A stretch of 5,563 nucleotides of DNA, taken from the NCBI GenBank assembly GCA_002431845.1, contig DJEH01000143.1, positions 1,904-7,466 on the forward strand. The letters are read 5' to 3'. This DNA is from Prevotellaceae bacterium UBA5903. Its GTDB lineage: Bacteria; Bacteroidota; Bacteroidia; Bacteroidales; Bacteroidaceae. The position numbers and the translations under genes are program-made. This document shows positions 5,550-5,563 of this stretch, piece after piece (position 1 is the first letter of the stretch; each line of letters starts with the position of its first letter). The notes below the pieces were generated by a model that saw only the letters and a program-made list of their open reading frames with translations, did no database searches and was not told the origin of the DNA.

Positions 5550-5563
5550 ATCACGGCCGTGAT
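5550..5563. repeat. 14-bp perfect palindrome at the window edge
   Basis: ATCACGGCCGTGAT is a perfect 14-bp palindrome with a GC-rich core in an otherwise AT-rich non-coding stretch. It ends exactly at the last base, so it may extend or form part of a larger hairpin (the bases before it are GGCGT). It does not match the usual parS consensus. It could be an operator for a dimeric regulator or the centre of a terminator. Confidence 0.45.

Overview
The window reads as chromosomal DNA of a Bacteroidetes, most likely a Prevotella-like member of the Bacteroidales. The evidence is several copies of the Bacteroidetes -7 promoter signature TAnnTTTG, AT-rich starts without Shine-Dalgarno sequences, and protein types typical of that group: a stand-alone HsdR-N-like nuclease-fold protein, a short AMP nucleosidase, an XRE regulator with a long linker, and a lipoprotein M15 peptidase. 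I cannot name a species from the sequence alone.

Left block (1-2511): three plus-strand genes. A 152-residue single-domain PD-(D/E)XK protein (42-500) comes first. After a 108-nt gap holding a perfect -7 element and a long hairpin come AMP nucleosidase (amn, 609-1385) and the DNA polymerase III delta subunit (holA, 1389-2432). The last two are 3 nt apart and almost certainly cotranscribed. A perfect 19-bp stem-loop (2468-2511) ends this unit. A 15-nt sequence, TTGARYACCTAYTTA, lies upstream of both the nuclease-fold gene and amn, and in front of amn it is doubled into a hairpin.

Middle block (2512-4006): about 1.5 kb without a convincing gene. Its first ~350 nt have near-coding base composition. 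Most of roughly 2870-3650 is extremely AT-rich (15-20% GC over 3421-3600). At 3641 a good Bacteroidetes promoter is followed at once by about 300 nt of much higher GC (50-52% in its first 180 nt apart from one uncounted line, about 40% further on) full of possible stems. This could be an undescribed small RNA or a long structured leader for the regulator gene downstream. I found no tmRNA, RNase P, SRP or tRNA signature in it.

Right block (4007-5563): an XRE-family helix-turn-helix regulator (4007-4567) followed 45 nt later by a predicted outer-envelope lipoprotein with a complete zinc M15 peptidase active site (4613-5464). The spacing allows cotranscription. The window ends in a 14-bp perfect palindrome that may continue beyond the edge.

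The coding content is mostly ordinary housekeeping and accessory material. The least explained parts are the GC-rich element after the 3641 promoter and the repeat family around the first two genes.
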